31,963 bases of DNA from Bacteroidota bacterium (GTDB lineage: Bacteria; Bacteroidota; Bacteroidia; Bacteroidales; Bacteroidaceae), in NCBI GenBank assembly GCA_023425865.1, contig JAFABV010000072.1, positions 1 through 31,963 on the forward strand, given 5' to 3'. The translations under genes were made by a program, and so were the position numbers. Each line of letters starts with the position of its first letter. The stretch's first letter is position 1. Shown here one piece after another: positions 23,078 to 31,837 of this stretch. The notes beneath the pieces are model-generated. The model saw nothing but the letters and a program-made list of their open reading frames with translations. It searched no databases and was not told the origin of the DNA.

Positions 23078-23482
23078 ATGACAATCACTTATCACGACAC
23101 ACACGAGTTTACGAAAGAAGATTTGGAAGCGCTGTTCCTCTCGGTGGAATGGTCATCGGGACACTATCCTGACAAACTCGTCGTGGCCATGCGTAACTAC
23201 AAGACCGTGTACTCGGCATGGCACGACGACAAGCTCGTCGCTCTCGCCTGCGCCATGGACGATGGCATCATGACAGCCTACATCCATTACCTGCTGGTGC
23301 GACCCGAGTACCAGGGCATGGGTATCGGCAGGAAACTCATGGAGATGATGAAGGCGCAATACAAAGACTACCTGCGAATCTCTCTTGTGGCTTACGACAA
23401 GGGCCTGAAGTTTTATGAGTCGTGCGGATTCAAGAAGGGAGTAGACGAAAGCCCTATGTTCATCACGAGTCTTTGGACCTGA
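23078..23482 (+). CDS. GNAT-family N-acetyltransferase
   Basis: This 134-residue single-domain protein has the acetyl-CoA-binding motif A as LLVRPEYQGMGIGRKLMEMM (R/Q-x-x-G-x-G/A pattern QGMGIG). The motif B region is SLVAYDKGLKFYESCGFKKG. The family moves an acetyl group from acetyl-CoA to an amine. The acceptor (small molecule or protein) cannot be told. It stands alone between repeat-bearing non-coding regions. A 7-bp inverted repeat, TCTTTGG/CCAAAGA, spans the stop codon. Confidence 0.92.
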   Translation: MTITYHDTHEFTKEDLEALFLSVEWSSGHYPDKLVVAMRNYKTVYSAWHDDKLVALACAMDDGIMTAYIHYLLVRPEYQGMGIGRKLMEMMKAQYKDYLRISLVAYDKGLKFYESCGFKKGVDESPMFITSLWT

Positions 23483-23558
23483 TTTCCCAAAGAGCCAGAC
23501 TAAGCACTTCTTCCCCTTCACTCTTCTACAGGCACTAATGGCTTCATGGATATTTCTT

Positions 23559-23578
23559 GGCACGCGGAGCCGCAGAGG
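23559..23578 (-). repeat. Dispersed repeat, copy 2 (inverted)
   Basis: The minus strand reads CCTCTGCGGCTCCGCGTGCC, 18 of 20 identical to the copy at 22726. Similarity extends on both sides (CAAG before, CCAAGAAAT after). With copy 3 it makes an inverted pair about 45 bp apart. Confidence 0.7.
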
Positions 23579-23621
23579 CTTGGAGGCCTGCACCTCCTCC
23601 AGTATGTTTGCCCCTCACCCT

Positions 23622-23641
23622 CCTCTACGCCTCTGCGTGCC
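23622..23641 (+). repeat. Dispersed repeat, copy 3
   Basis: CCTCTACGCCTCTGCGTGCC is 19 of 20 identical to the copy at 22726 and in the same orientation. Confidence 0.75.
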
Positions 23642-23666
23642 CGATGAAGCTTATCGGTGTATATCT

Positions 23667-23686
23667 ACGTGAGTTCGGGATAAGAT
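23667..23686 (+). repeat. Dispersed repeat, copy A (ACGTGAGTTCGGGATAAGAT)
   Basis: This copy differs by one base from the copy at 31838-31857 in the same orientation. Counting the preceding TATA..TACG, 24 of 27 bases match. It abuts the truncated end of the ASCH pseudogene and marks the left edge of the restriction-modification region. Confidence 0.8.
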
Positions 23687-23690
23687 CTCA

Positions 23691-23974
23691 CTATTTGGCA
23701 TAGCCAACGGCGAGGCTTATGTATTGATGGCATCTTTGGGAAAATACGGATATACACCATTGTTCCACACGCATATATCACCAACCAATGGGTCATCGAC
23801 ACTGATTTTCTCATCATCGAATTAAGGATAACCTTCTGCGTCACAGGCCAAGTATTTCTTATAGGTGGTATCCTTTATTTCGCGATGATCTTCTTTCTTT
23901 GTGCCAGCAACTATCTGGTCGAAGTACATCTGTTTGATGGTCGGGTACAAAGTGTTTTGTTTTGTTGGTTCCAT
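23691..23974 (-). pseudogene. Decayed ASCH-domain protein gene
   Basis: On the minus strand, ATG 23974 begins MEPTKQNTLYPTIKQMYFDQ, then IVAGTKKEDHREIKDTTYKK, then YLACDAEGYP and a TAA at 23822-23824. The same frame continues after this stop with FDDEKISVDDPLVGDICVWN and NGVYPYFPKDAIN. A one-base shift then gives YISLAVGYAK before a TAG. 'TIKQxxFDEIVAGTKxxEFREI' and '..VGYxK' are typical of Bacteroidota ASCH proteins, a PUA-like fold thought to bind RNA or nucleotides. The gene has a nonsense codon and a frameshift, and it is cut off at the dispersed repeat. It starts 14 bp after hsdR ends, so it was probably the last gene of that operon. Confidence 0.7.
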
Positions 23975-23988
23975 GATATGTGTATTTA

Positions 23989-26900
23989 TTATCTTTCGTC
24001 CGGTCCCGGTTCAGCCGCCATAAAGTGTTCAGATTCGTTTTCCAGGAATGGTTTATAACTTTGCTTGCTGGAGTTGAGACGGAACTGTGTGTCGCTATTC
24101 TTTTTGCCTTCATTGTTTTCACCCATTTCCATATTGGTGATGTTGGTCATTGTAGCATAGAGATACATGGCTACGGTCATGTGGATGCCCGGCTTCAGGT
24201 CTCGGGGCTCGATGACGGGTGCCTGATGGGCAGTGTCGTTGCGCTGCTGATGTACGAACTCATAGTAGACCTTCATCTGATTCAGATAATCGGGCACATC
24301 ATAATGTAGCATGTTCACGTCGATAGCTTTAGCTGCATCGAGGAACTGTACAAAGCCACCATCCGCACGAGTCAATTCCTTGCCCTTGCAGAGATAATAT
24401 ATCTTCTTCATGAATGGTTCAAAACCACCCAGCAACGACTTCAACCAGTCTTCCATATCCTCATTACGACCTTCTGTTCGATAGGCAAGATTGAGAATAC
24501 GACGGATAGACTTAATGCCATCCAGATTAGATGTTGTCGTAGCTTCTAAAATATTAAAATACCAGTCAATCACTTCTGACAATGAACGATAGCGCACGCC
24601 ACACAGCTGGCTGAAATCATCGGAAAAGGCCTCGTTGAGTTTTTCCTTCAGCAACACCTCGTTGTAGGTTGGATTATATTGTTCCTCTAAGTGTTGTAGC
24701 AGAGAAGCGTCAATCACTCGACGTACATTTGGATCGGTACTGTATCGCAACTGAAGCTCACTGGCATTGGCCGTAAGAATACCGATGATGTCCGACATAT
24801 TGTCATGAATCACCTGCAATTTCGTATCTTCGTCGTTGTTAAGCAGGGCATCGCGCACCTCATCATTAGCCTGAAGTGTACTTGCTGCTTTGGTATACTG
24901 ATGCTTAACGGTGTCAGCATCCCTCCATTCTATACCACCCAGGAAGGTGTTGAAGTCCTCCACGATCTTGTCAAGCGTCTCTAATTTGGGGTCGGGCCGA
25001 CTGCCACCGGGCTTCTCTAAGGGGATAGGCTCTATCCCTGCATCTTCGTTTTTCAGGCGAATCTCCTCATCGGCACTTTTTGTTACGCGATACTTGTCAA
25101 AGTCGACCAGTTCCAGCAGCCCTTCAGCCCAGTCTTCTCGTTTCAGCTTAGGCAGTTTGCGAAGCAGAAAATGGAAGAAAGTGTTTTTCTTTTCCCATTC
25201 GGGCACACCTTCCGGCATTAGGGCTGCGATAAACTCATACACTCTGATAAACGACTTCATGGCACCCTTGATCTCTGCTTGGCGGTCTTCACCGTCTTCT
25301 TCGCCAATCCGTATGAAGCGCTCACGGCAGGTGTCAAGTATAGGATCCAGTTCGATACGGGCAGCTCCACTCCAATATTTCCTGTTGAAGTCTTCTACTT
25401 CTTCCTGCTCGTAAACCAGGCTTTGATCACAGATGTCCAGCAGGTCGCTTGCCTTGTTGATGTCAGTTTCATGGTTTAGACAGGTCTGTTTGAAATATCT
25501 CTGGAAGGCTTTTTCAATGTCCTCTGCCTTGTTTACGAAATCGAGTACATAGGTGTCGTTCTTCAATGGGTGCACACGGTTCAGACGTGAAAGTGTTTGT
25601 ACGGCCTTGATGTCGCTCAGTGTCTTATCCACATACATGGTGTGAAGCAGCTTGTTGTCGTAACCTGTCTGAAACTTATCCGCAACTATCAGGAACCGGT
25701 AACCGTCAGTATTGAATGTCTTCTCTATCTTTGAAGAAGGAAACTTGTTGAGCTGTGCCTCGTCGTAACTATGTCCGCCGTATTCCTTCGTTCCTGAAAA
25801 GGCGATGATAGCCTTATAAGGACTGTTGCGTTGCTCCAAAAGTTTCTTGACGGCAAAGAAATAGTCGATGGCACGCTCAATGCCATTGCACACCACCATG
25901 CATCGTGCCTCCCCCCCAATCTTGTAGGATACACTCTCGTGGAAATGCTCTACTATGATATGTGCCTTCCTCTCTACCGTTTCGGGGCGGCTCTCCACCC
26001 ATGCGCGGAGTTTCTTGGCTGCCTGGTCTTTGTCAAACAAAGGATTGGCTTCTGTATTTTTCAGTATCTTGTAAAAACTGTCGTAGGTGGTATAGTTCTT
26101 TGTCACATCGAGTATGAACCCCTCCTCGATAGCCTGCTTCATACTGTAGAGGTGGAAAGGCTTGTGCCCAATCTCACCGTCAGGCTTGGTGTATTCATCT
26201 CCAAACATCTGGAGCGTCTTGTTCTTGGGCGTTGCGGTGAAAGCATAGAAGTTAGCATTCTTTGCCATCAGGCGCCCTTCCACGATATGTTCCATCAGTG
26301 AGTTCAGGCCTTCCTCATTGTCCTCTATGTTCACGTCCTTCAGGCCATGACCGCTGAGCACCTTATTTAAGGCACTTGCCATGTCACCAGTTTGGCTGGA
26401 GTGAGCCTCGTCGATGATGACGGCAAACTTCTTGTTTTTCAGTTCCGTGCCGATGGTTTGCAAAATGAATGGGAATTTGCAAATGGTGCTCACGATGACC
26501 TTCTTCCCATTGTCCAAAGCCTCTTTCAGGGCTTCGCTGTCGTCTGCCCATGTCACAATATCTTTCTTGGTTATAAACGAGCGAAGATTATCACGTATCT
26601 GCTTGTCGAGCACCACACGGTCGGTAATGACCAGCACGCTCTCGAAGAGAAGCGTGATGCCGTCGGCCTCCTTCAGGTCCACCAATTGTTTGGCTGTCCA
26701 CGTAATGGTATTGCTCTTTCCCGACCCTGCCGAGTGCTGCACCAGATAACGACGGCCGCACTCGCGCGTCTTGGTGTCGGCAAGCAACGCACGGGTACAC
26801 TCCAACTGATGATAACGTGGCCAGATGACGTTTTCCTTTACCTTGCCTGTGTCTTCGTCCTTTTCCTTCACTATTTGGGCAAAGTTTTCGAGGATATCGC

Positions 26901-27633
26901 TCATACTCGATTTCTGCAGAATCTCTTCCCACAAATAAGCTGTTTTCAGTCCATTGGGGTTGACCGGGTTTCCGGCCCCGTCGTCCACACCTTTATTAAA
27001 AGGTAGAAACCACGACGCATTGCCGTTCAGTGTCGTACACATCATCACCTCGTTGTCGTCTATGGCAAAGTGTACGGCGCAGCGTTTCTTCTGGAAGAGA
27101 AGTTCTTTTGGGTCACGGTCGGTGCGATATTGATGAACGGCATCTTCCACCGTCTGGCAACTTAAATCGTTTTTAAGTTCCATAGTGATGATAGGCAGGC
27201 CGTTGATCATCAATACCATGTCGATACTCTGCTCCGGATGCTGCTTGGAGTAGTGCAGCTGCCGCACACAGACGAAGCGGTTGTTCTGATACAATGCCTT
27301 GGCCTGGAGGTTGGCATCCAGCGGCGTAGGATAATACAAGTCAAACCTCGTGGCATTGTGTTCCATGCCGTGTCGCAACACATCCACTATGCCGCGTTGG
27401 GTGATTTGGTTGCGTAGCCGCTCGTAGAACTTGCGAGTGTTTATCTCGCTGTCGAAGATGCGGGAGCGTTCCACTTTATCGCGCTGGGTAGCCTGCAGAA
27501 AGGTGCGGAGCATGCCTTCGTCGATAGCATACTCTGTGTTGAAGTCTTTGCTCTCCCGCTTCTTGTAGTCACTCTTCAGAAGCACATTTTCTATCAAGGC
27601 TTCCAAACCTTTTTCACTTGTATCGGATTTCAT
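23989..27633 (-). CDS. hsdR: Type I restriction enzyme R subunit (HsdR)
   Basis: This 1214-residue protein has an N-terminal PD-(D/E)xK nuclease with D138 (SIDMVLMINGLP) and E152-x-K154 (ITMELKND). It is followed by an SF2 helicase motor with Walker A SAGSGKSN at 301-308, DEAH at 408-411 and a FTATP motif. The sequence VADKFQTGYDNKLL and QTLSRLNR are later helicase motifs. The C-terminal third is helical and should contact the HsdM/HsdS methylase. HsdR moves DNA past the bound enzyme and cuts unmodified DNA far from the site. All motifs are intact. It is downstream of hsdM and hsdS with a decayed small gene between, and an ASCH pseudogene follows. Confidence 0.96.
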   Translation of the reverse strand: MKSDTSEKGLEALIENVLLKSDYKKRESKDFNTEYAIDEGMLRTFLQATQRDKVERSRIFDSEINTRKFYERLRNQITQRGIVDVLRHGMEHNATRFDLYYPTPLDANLQAKALYQNNRFVCVRQLHYSKQHPEQSIDMVLMINGLPIITMELKNDLSCQTVEDAVHQYRTDRDPKELLFQKKRCAVHFAIDDNEVMMCTTLNGNASWFLPFNKGVDDGAGNPVNPNGLKTAYLWEEILQKSSMSDILENFAQIVKEKDEDTGKVKENVIWPRYHQLECTRALLADTKTRECGRRYLVQHSAGSGKSNTITWTAKQLVDLKEADGITLLFESVLVITDRVVLDKQIRDNLRSFITKKDIVTWADDSEALKEALDNGKKVIVSTICKFPFILQTIGTELKNKKFAVIIDEAHSSQTGDMASALNKVLSGHGLKDVNIEDNEEGLNSLMEHIVEGRLMAKNANFYAFTATPKNKTLQMFGDEYTKPDGEIGHKPFHLYSMKQAIEEGFILDVTKNYTTYDSFYKILKNTEANPLFDKDQAAKKLRAWVESRPETVERKAHIIVEHFHESVSYKIGGEARCMVVCNGIERAIDYFFAVKKLLEQRNSPYKAIIAFSGTKEYGGHSYDEAQLNKFPSSKIEKTFNTDGYRFLIVADKFQTGYDNKLLHTMYVDKTLSDIKAVQTLSRLNRVHPLKNDTYVLDFVNKAEDIEKAFQRYFKQTCLNHETDINKASDLLDICDQSLVYEQEEVEDFNRKYWSGAARIELDPILDTCRERFIRIGEEDGEDRQAEIKGAMKSFIRVYEFIAALMPEGVPEWEKKNTFFHFLLRKLPKLKREDWAEGLLELVDFDKYRVTKSADEEIRLKNEDAGIEPIPLEKPGGSRPDPKLETLDKIVEDFNTFLGGIEWRDADTVKHQYTKAASTLQANDEVRDALLNNDEDTKLQVIHDNMSDIIGILTANASELQLRYSTDPNVRRVIDASLLQHLEEQYNPTYNEVLLKEKLNEAFSDDFSQLCGVRYRSLSEVIDWYFNILEATTTSNLDGIKSIRRILNLAYRTEGRNEDMEDWLKSLLGGFEPFMKKIYYLCKGKELTRADGGFVQFLDAAKAIDVNMLHYDVPDYLNQMKVYYEFVHQQRNDTAHQAPVIEPRDLKPGIHMTVAMYLYATMTNITNMEMGENNEGKKNSDTQFRLNSSKQSYKPFLENESEHFMAAEPGPDER

Positions 27634-27650
27634 AAGTTTTAAGTTTTAAG
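27634..27650. repeat. Short A+T-rich direct repeat at the hsdR start
   Basis: Just upstream of the hsdR ATG the plus strand reads AAGTTTTAAGTTTTAAG, overlapping copies of a 7-mer. Such simple repeats are easily gained or lost by slippage and lie in the spacer between the four-helix-bundle pseudogene and hsdR. Confidence 0.55.
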
Positions 27651-27659
27651 TTCTGGGTG

Positions 27660-28014
27660 TTAGGTTCTTGGATTTTTTTTGATGCTTACTGTGAGAAGTT
27701 TCATCAGCTCTTCACAGTCGGCATAGATACTCTTAAAGGCATCGTCGTCAATGAGCGAACTTCATGGAGCAGTTCGAGCCAATAGAGCGTTTCGCCATCC
27801 TCCTTTTGGGAAATGGAAAGCTTGGAAATGAAGTCAGCCGTGCTCTGGGCATAGAATGCTTCATGAATATTAGCGCCAACACTCGTTCCCGAACGAAGGA
27901 TTTCCTTTGATAGCACGTACTCGTTTTTCTGCTCACACAAATACTTATACAGTTGATAATCCGCAAAGCAAAAGCCTTGCTCTTATCCATCAATATACTT
28001 CTTTTCTCAAACAT
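27660..28014 (-). pseudogene. Four-helix-bundle (S23/IVP-like) protein gene with two frameshifts
   Basis: On the minus strand ATG 28014 begins MFEKRSILMDKSKAFALRII. After a one-base loss near 27950 the frame continues YKYLCEQKNEYVLSKEILRS, then GTSVGANIHEAFYAQSTADF and ISKLSISQKE. A second one-base loss near 27755 leads into LIDDDAFKSIYADCEELMKL and a TAA at 27660. This matches the small four-helix-bundle family first seen in 23S rRNA intervening sequences (about 115-120 residues), including the conserved RSGTSVGANIHEA. Members often lie inside type I R-M or similar loci, with unclear function. Two independent indels argue for real decay, although base-calling errors cannot be excluded. Confidence 0.8.
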
Positions 28015-28030
28015 AATACTTATCACATAT

Positions 28031-28065
28031 CACATAACACTTAACACATAACACTTAACACATAA
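28031..28065. repeat. 14-bp tandem repeat at the hsdS 3' end
   Basis: CACATAACACTTAA occurs twice in tandem (28031-28044, 28045-28058), followed by half a unit. It overlaps the hsdS stop codon (28055-28057). Similar CTTAACAC/CACTTAA words occur at the hsdM/hsdS junction near 29304-29320. Confidence 0.7.
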
Positions 28066-29302
28066 TTTTTCCTGTTACGGCATCGCTGATGATGCGCTGC
28101 TTCAGCTCTTTCAGGTAGTTTATCTGTGCGGTGAGTTTTGTAGAAAGAGCATCAATCTTAGTGTTTAAGTTGCCGATAGCAGAGACGATGGCCTGCTGTT
28201 CTTCGATAGGGGGAATTGGCATAAATATATTCCTCATTTCGCTATAACGTGTAGTCCAAAGATCAGCCACGATGCCTCGCCCGTTTCTGTAAAACTCTTC
28301 AATATAGTTGTTGCTTCTGAAAAGATAATGTACGTACAACGGATAAATATCATGGGGTTCGAGAACAATACTTATCAGCGACACAGAGCCATCATAATCC
28401 GAAACACCACAAGATCCTTTTCTGTCAGAACGCGAGTTTACCACAAAATCATTCTTCAATACAAGTTTTCTGTTGTCTCCGTTATCTGTCTTTACCGCTG
28501 TTTCAAGTTGAGGAACAACACCTTCTCTTGCTACAGAAAGCGCCGGATAATCTTTGTCTGATACTTTCGTTCTACGTTCTTTGAAGTGGGAACGAATCTT
28601 CTTTACCTCCCAATGCGCTGGTATCTGTCCTATCCATGCTATGCCGCTGTCCTTCATGGGTGCATCGGGATTGAGTCCATGTGTAACCAAGTGGGCAATC
28701 TGCGCCTGTTTCAGTTCGTTCAGTTTCTCAATCTCTTTCTCTGCCTCTGCAATAAAGCGATCTATCTGCTCGGTTTTTACATCAAGGAATGACGCAATAG
28801 CCCGCTGCTCTGGAAGAGGGGGTTCTATAAAAGGAATACTTTTTAGTGCGATTGGAGATAAATCCCACTGATCAACCCTTATACCTTTTGAATACTGCGT
28901 AAAAAAAGGTATATATGCTCTACTTCTTATTGCAATACTAAAGAATTTTTTATACGGGAAGTTTAGGTCGCATATATAATATGCAGGGCTTACAATTCCT
29001 TGATATTCTGACACAGCATATGAGCCTTGCCACGATTTCATCTTATTAATAGCAAATTGACCTACTTTCACTAACTTATATCCCGATAAATCATCAGGGA
29101 TAAAATTATGGTTTTCTTCCTTAGATTCAACATTTCTAATAATAACACCTCTATCTCTTGTTACTGATAAAAGTAGTTCGTTGGGATGTCCTTTATCTGA
29201 GACCAGCTTAAGATAGTTCCTTAAATGACCCAACTTCCAATGCTCCGGTATCTCTCCAATCCAGCTTACACCCGAGTCTTTATATTTTGGATATTTCTTC
29301 AT
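28055..29302 (-). CDS. hsdS: Type I restriction-modification specificity subunit (HsdS)
   Basis: This 415-residue protein has the usual two-fold layout. Target-recognition domain 1 is introduced by DSGVSWIGEIPEHWKLG and followed by a helix (LPEQRAIASFLDVKTEQIDR...). Domain 2 is introduced by DSGIAWIGQIPAHWEVKK and followed by the matching IEEQQAIVSAIGNLNTKIDA helix. The two domains should each read half of a bipartite DNA site, and the sequence alone does not give that site. I use the ATG at 29302, 2 bp after the hsdM stop. A GTG at 29311 would overlap hsdM. No second hsdS copy or recombinase is nearby, so shuffling of specificity is not indicated. Confidence 0.95.
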   Translation of the reverse strand: MKKYPKYKDSGVSWIGEIPEHWKLGHLRNYLKLVSDKGHPNELLLSVTRDRGVIIRNVESKEENHNFIPDDLSGYKLVKVGQFAINKMKSWQGSYAVSEYQGIVSPAYYICDLNFPYKKFFSIAIRSRAYIPFFTQYSKGIRVDQWDLSPIALKSIPFIEPPLPEQRAIASFLDVKTEQIDRFIAEAEKEIEKLNELKQAQIAHLVTHGLNPDAPMKDSGIAWIGQIPAHWEVKKIRSHFKERRTKVSDKDYPALSVAREGVVPQLETAVKTDNGDNRKLVLKNDFVVNSRSDRKGSCGVSDYDGSVSLISIVLEPHDIYPLYVHYLFRSNNYIEEFYRNGRGIVADLWTTRYSEMRNIFMPIPPIEEQQAIVSAIGNLNTKIDALSTKLTAQINYLKELKQRIISDAVTGKIMC

Positions 29303-29304
29303 AC

Positions 29305-31338
29305 TTAACACCTATCACTTAAAATCCCCTCCAGCAGTCCGTCGATATTTTCCTCGATGGTGCGAATATCCGCCTTAATGTCGGCTATGGATCGCAGCTG
29401 CACTGGTTTGTAGAAGTATTTGGTAAACGACAGTTCATAGCCAATGACGGTTGCCTCTTCGTCCACATAAGCATCGGGAGCATAAGGCAGCACTTCATTG
29501 CGCATGAAGGCATTGATGCCTCCGTCATAGAGCAAGGGCACCTGCTCAGTGTCTTTCAGTCTCGGATCAGCCTCGCCCTCCACCTCCTGAGCAGTGGGAT
29601 CGGTAACGGTGATGAAGGGGCGGAGCTTTTTTGCCAGCGTTTTCTTCAGCTTCAGCTGCTGTGCATAGCCGTCCCAGTCGTCCAGCGGTGTGCCAGCAGG
29701 CACATTCTCGACCGCCGCCCTGCACTCTGCCCTCTCAGCTTCCTTCAAGGGCACGGCATCCCAATCGATATCCGTAACGACGCGTAGTCGCAAGGGTCTC
29801 TGTACCGTGATCTGCCAATAGCCAAACTCACGGTTGTCGAAAATTTTGCTCTTCTCCGTTGGCTGGAAATCATTGAGCAGTCTCAGTATCTCCCGGCGTC
29901 CCTCTTTGGTAATCTCGCAGTTTTTGCTGCCGAGATTCTTACGCAGTGGAGAAGAGATTTTGGTAGCGTCAATCAGCTGCACCTTGCCACGGCGTCGCTC
30001 CTCCTTGCGATTGGTAACAATCCATACGAAGGTGCCGATACCTGTGTTATAAAACATGTTGAGTGGCATGGCAATGATGGCCTCCAACATATCATTCTCG
30101 ATGATGTAGCGACGCAGGTTGCTCTCGCCACCACCGGCATTGCCCGTAAACAGGCTGGAACCGTTGTGAATCTCCACGATGCGCGTGCCTTGCCCCTCGT
30201 CTTTCATGCGCGACACGTTGTTGGCAAGAAACAGCATCTGCGGATCGCCTATGTCGGGAATAAAATTCTTATCTGAATCTGGCCAGTAGAAACGTGGATC
30301 CTGTATGTTCTTCTTCTCGGTAGGTTTTAGTCCCCACTTCTCCAGGTCGGCTTTCCAAGGCGTCCCAAAAGGCGGATTACTGATACAGAAGTCGAACTTC
30401 TTGCCTGGATGTCCGTTCTCACTGATCGTGCTGCCGTTGGCAAACCGGTCGCGCACCACGCCTCCCTGAAGATAAGCGAAGCTGGTACTGCTGTCGCTGA
30501 GCATCAGGTCGGCTTTGCAGGTTGCAAAGGTTTCGGGCTGGAGTTCCTGTCCGAAGAGGCTTGTCTTATAGCGGCGCCCCTTTTGTGCGGATACTTCCTG
30601 AAATCGTTCCTGCACAATGCTTAGAATGCCACCGGTACCGCAGGCACCGTCGTAGATCTCGTAAGTACCGTTCTTCAAGCGGTCGGCTACGGGCAATACC
30701 GCAAGGTCGGCCAGCAGGGCAACATAGTCTCGGGGCGTGTAGTGTTCTCCAGCTTCGGTAACACTGTAATCCTCATTAAACTTGCGAAGCAGTTCCTCAA
30801 ACAGCGTTCCCATGGTATGGTTGTCGAGCCCGGGAATCTTCTCGTTACCTTCGTCATCGAGAACAGGCTTTATGCCAAGGTTGATACTTTTGTCGGTCAT
30901 CTTGTCGATCATCATGCCCAATCGGTGCACGTCGCCGAGTTTATCTACATAATGGCGGAGGTCGAACTTGGTGATAATGTCTTGTACATGCTTACTAAAT
31001 CCGTCTAAATAGGCTCTGAAATTCAGATTCAGACGAGCCTCATCGGTTTCGCTACGCAACATATCCATGGTGAAAGGCGACACATTGTAGAAAGGATGCC
31101 GGGTAATCATACACAGCTGATTTTCCTGACTTTCTTCAGACAGTGCCATGAAGGTGTGTGTCTGGCTGAAGTCAAGTACCTGCTGTTTGGTGTCGGCAAG
31201 GAGAAGATCCAGTCGACGTAGTACAATGAAAGGAAGTGTGATCTTTTTGTAGTCGCCCTTTTCGAATGCCTGCACCAATACGTCATTGGCAATGTTCCAG
31301 AGAAAGGAGAAGAGCTTGTTATATTGTTGCTGTTCCAT
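29305..31338 (-). CDS. hsdM: Type I restriction-modification methyltransferase subunit (HsdM)
   Basis: This 677-residue protein has the N-terminal HsdM helical domain (LWNIANDVLVQAFEKGDYKK...). The methylase core follows, with GEHYTPRD at 197-204, motif I YDGACGTGG at 229-237 for S-adenosylmethionine, and the N6-adenine catalytic motif NPPF at 321-324. The C-terminal part (about 490-677) includes the helix that meets HsdS. It should methylate adenine at the site chosen by HsdS and protect host DNA. Motifs are intact. It is the first hsd gene of the operon, with a -7 box (31361-31368) 22 bp upstream of the ATG. Confidence 0.96.
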   Translation of the reverse strand: MEQQQYNKLFSFLWNIANDVLVQAFEKGDYKKITLPFIVLRRLDLLLADTKQQVLDFSQTHTFMALSEESQENQLCMITRHPFYNVSPFTMDMLRSETDEARLNLNFRAYLDGFSKHVQDIITKFDLRHYVDKLGDVHRLGMMIDKMTDKSINLGIKPVLDDEGNEKIPGLDNHTMGTLFEELLRKFNEDYSVTEAGEHYTPRDYVALLADLAVLPVADRLKNGTYEIYDGACGTGGILSIVQERFQEVSAQKGRRYKTSLFGQELQPETFATCKADLMLSDSSTSFAYLQGGVVRDRFANGSTISENGHPGKKFDFCISNPPFGTPWKADLEKWGLKPTEKKNIQDPRFYWPDSDKNFIPDIGDPQMLFLANNVSRMKDEGQGTRIVEIHNGSSLFTGNAGGGESNLRRYIIENDMLEAIIAMPLNMFYNTGIGTFVWIVTNRKEERRRGKVQLIDATKISSPLRKNLGSKNCEITKEGRREILRLLNDFQPTEKSKIFDNREFGYWQITVQRPLRLRVVTDIDWDAVPLKEAERAECRAAVENVPAGTPLDDWDGYAQQLKLKKTLAKKLRPFITVTDPTAQEVEGEADPRLKDTEQVPLLYDGGINAFMRNEVLPYAPDAYVDEEATVIGYELSFTKYFYKPVQLRSIADIKADIRTIEENIDGLLEGILSDRC

Positions 31339-31360
31339 ATTATTTTTATTCTTTTATTTA

Positions 31361-31368
31361 CAAAGGTA
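31361..31368 (-). promoter_or_regulatory. Candidate -7 box (TACCTTTG) for hsdM
   Basis: The minus strand reads TACCTTTG, an exact TAnnTTTG match 22 bp before the hsdM ATG. It gives hsdM-hsdS-hsdR a promoter separate from the HTH gene upstream. No well-spaced -33 element is visible. Confidence 0.55.
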
Positions 31369-31466
31369 CAAATTAAGGATGCAATACAGCTGCATTGTTC
31401 TTGATTATTTTCTTTTGTGTATTTGGCAAAGTGAAAACACTTGAATGCAGACATGCTGTATTGAAG

Positions 31467-31694
31467 CTAACTATCTGTGGCTTTGGCTTGCGATGAATCT
31501 TTCATGAGCGGCTCCTGAATCTCCACATTCAGTATTTTCGTTATCTGCATGAAGATCTCTATATTAGGCTGTATCGTATTGTTACACCATTTGGCAATAG
31601 TTGTCAGATTGATTTCCAGCTGCTCGGCGAGCCACTCGTTGGTACGCTTATGCTCTACGAGTACTACCTTAATACGGTTGATGTCTTTTGCCAT
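31467..31694 (-). CDS. XRE-family helix-turn-helix protein, probable R-M regulator
   Basis: This 75-residue protein reads KVVLVEHKRTNEWLAEQLEI, then NLTTIAKWCNNTIQPNIEIF, a Cro/C1-type helix-turn-helix covering most of the protein, with a short acidic tail. It lies about 130 bp upstream of hsdM on the same strand. Small XRE proteins in this position commonly control restriction-modification genes, much like C proteins. That role is inferred from position. A -7 box lies about 97 bp upstream. Confidence 0.88.
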   Translation of the reverse strand: MAKDINRIKVVLVEHKRTNEWLAEQLEINLTTIAKWCNNTIQPNIEIFMQITKILNVEIQEPLMKDSSQAKATDS

Positions 31695-31790
31695 ACTGCT
31701 AAGGTTTTAGCTGAAGTGACTTGGAGATAATACGCTGTCCAAGTCTCCTGTCAATTTGCGCGCGATTTAGGTATTAAAATACTTGTAGTG

Positions 31791-31798
31791 CAAATATA
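31791..31798 (-). promoter_or_regulatory. Candidate -7 box (TATATTTG) for the HTH gene
   Basis: The minus strand reads TATATTTG, an exact consensus match. A TTG 23 bp upstream (31824-31822) is slightly too far for a standard -33. The leader would be about 90 nt. Confidence 0.5.
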
Positions 31799-31837
31799 TT
31801 GAATTTATTCGATACGAAGTTCAATTAACCTATAAAT

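Noticed and set aside
23989..24122. Overlapping minus-strand frame at the hsdR 3' end
   Set aside because: It is a shifted reading of the hsdR C-terminus and the ASCH start. Both of those readings have clear family motifs.
28055..29302. Phase-variable or invertible hsdS
   Set aside because: Only one hsdS is present, with no partial second copy, inverted repeats within it or recombinase gene nearby.
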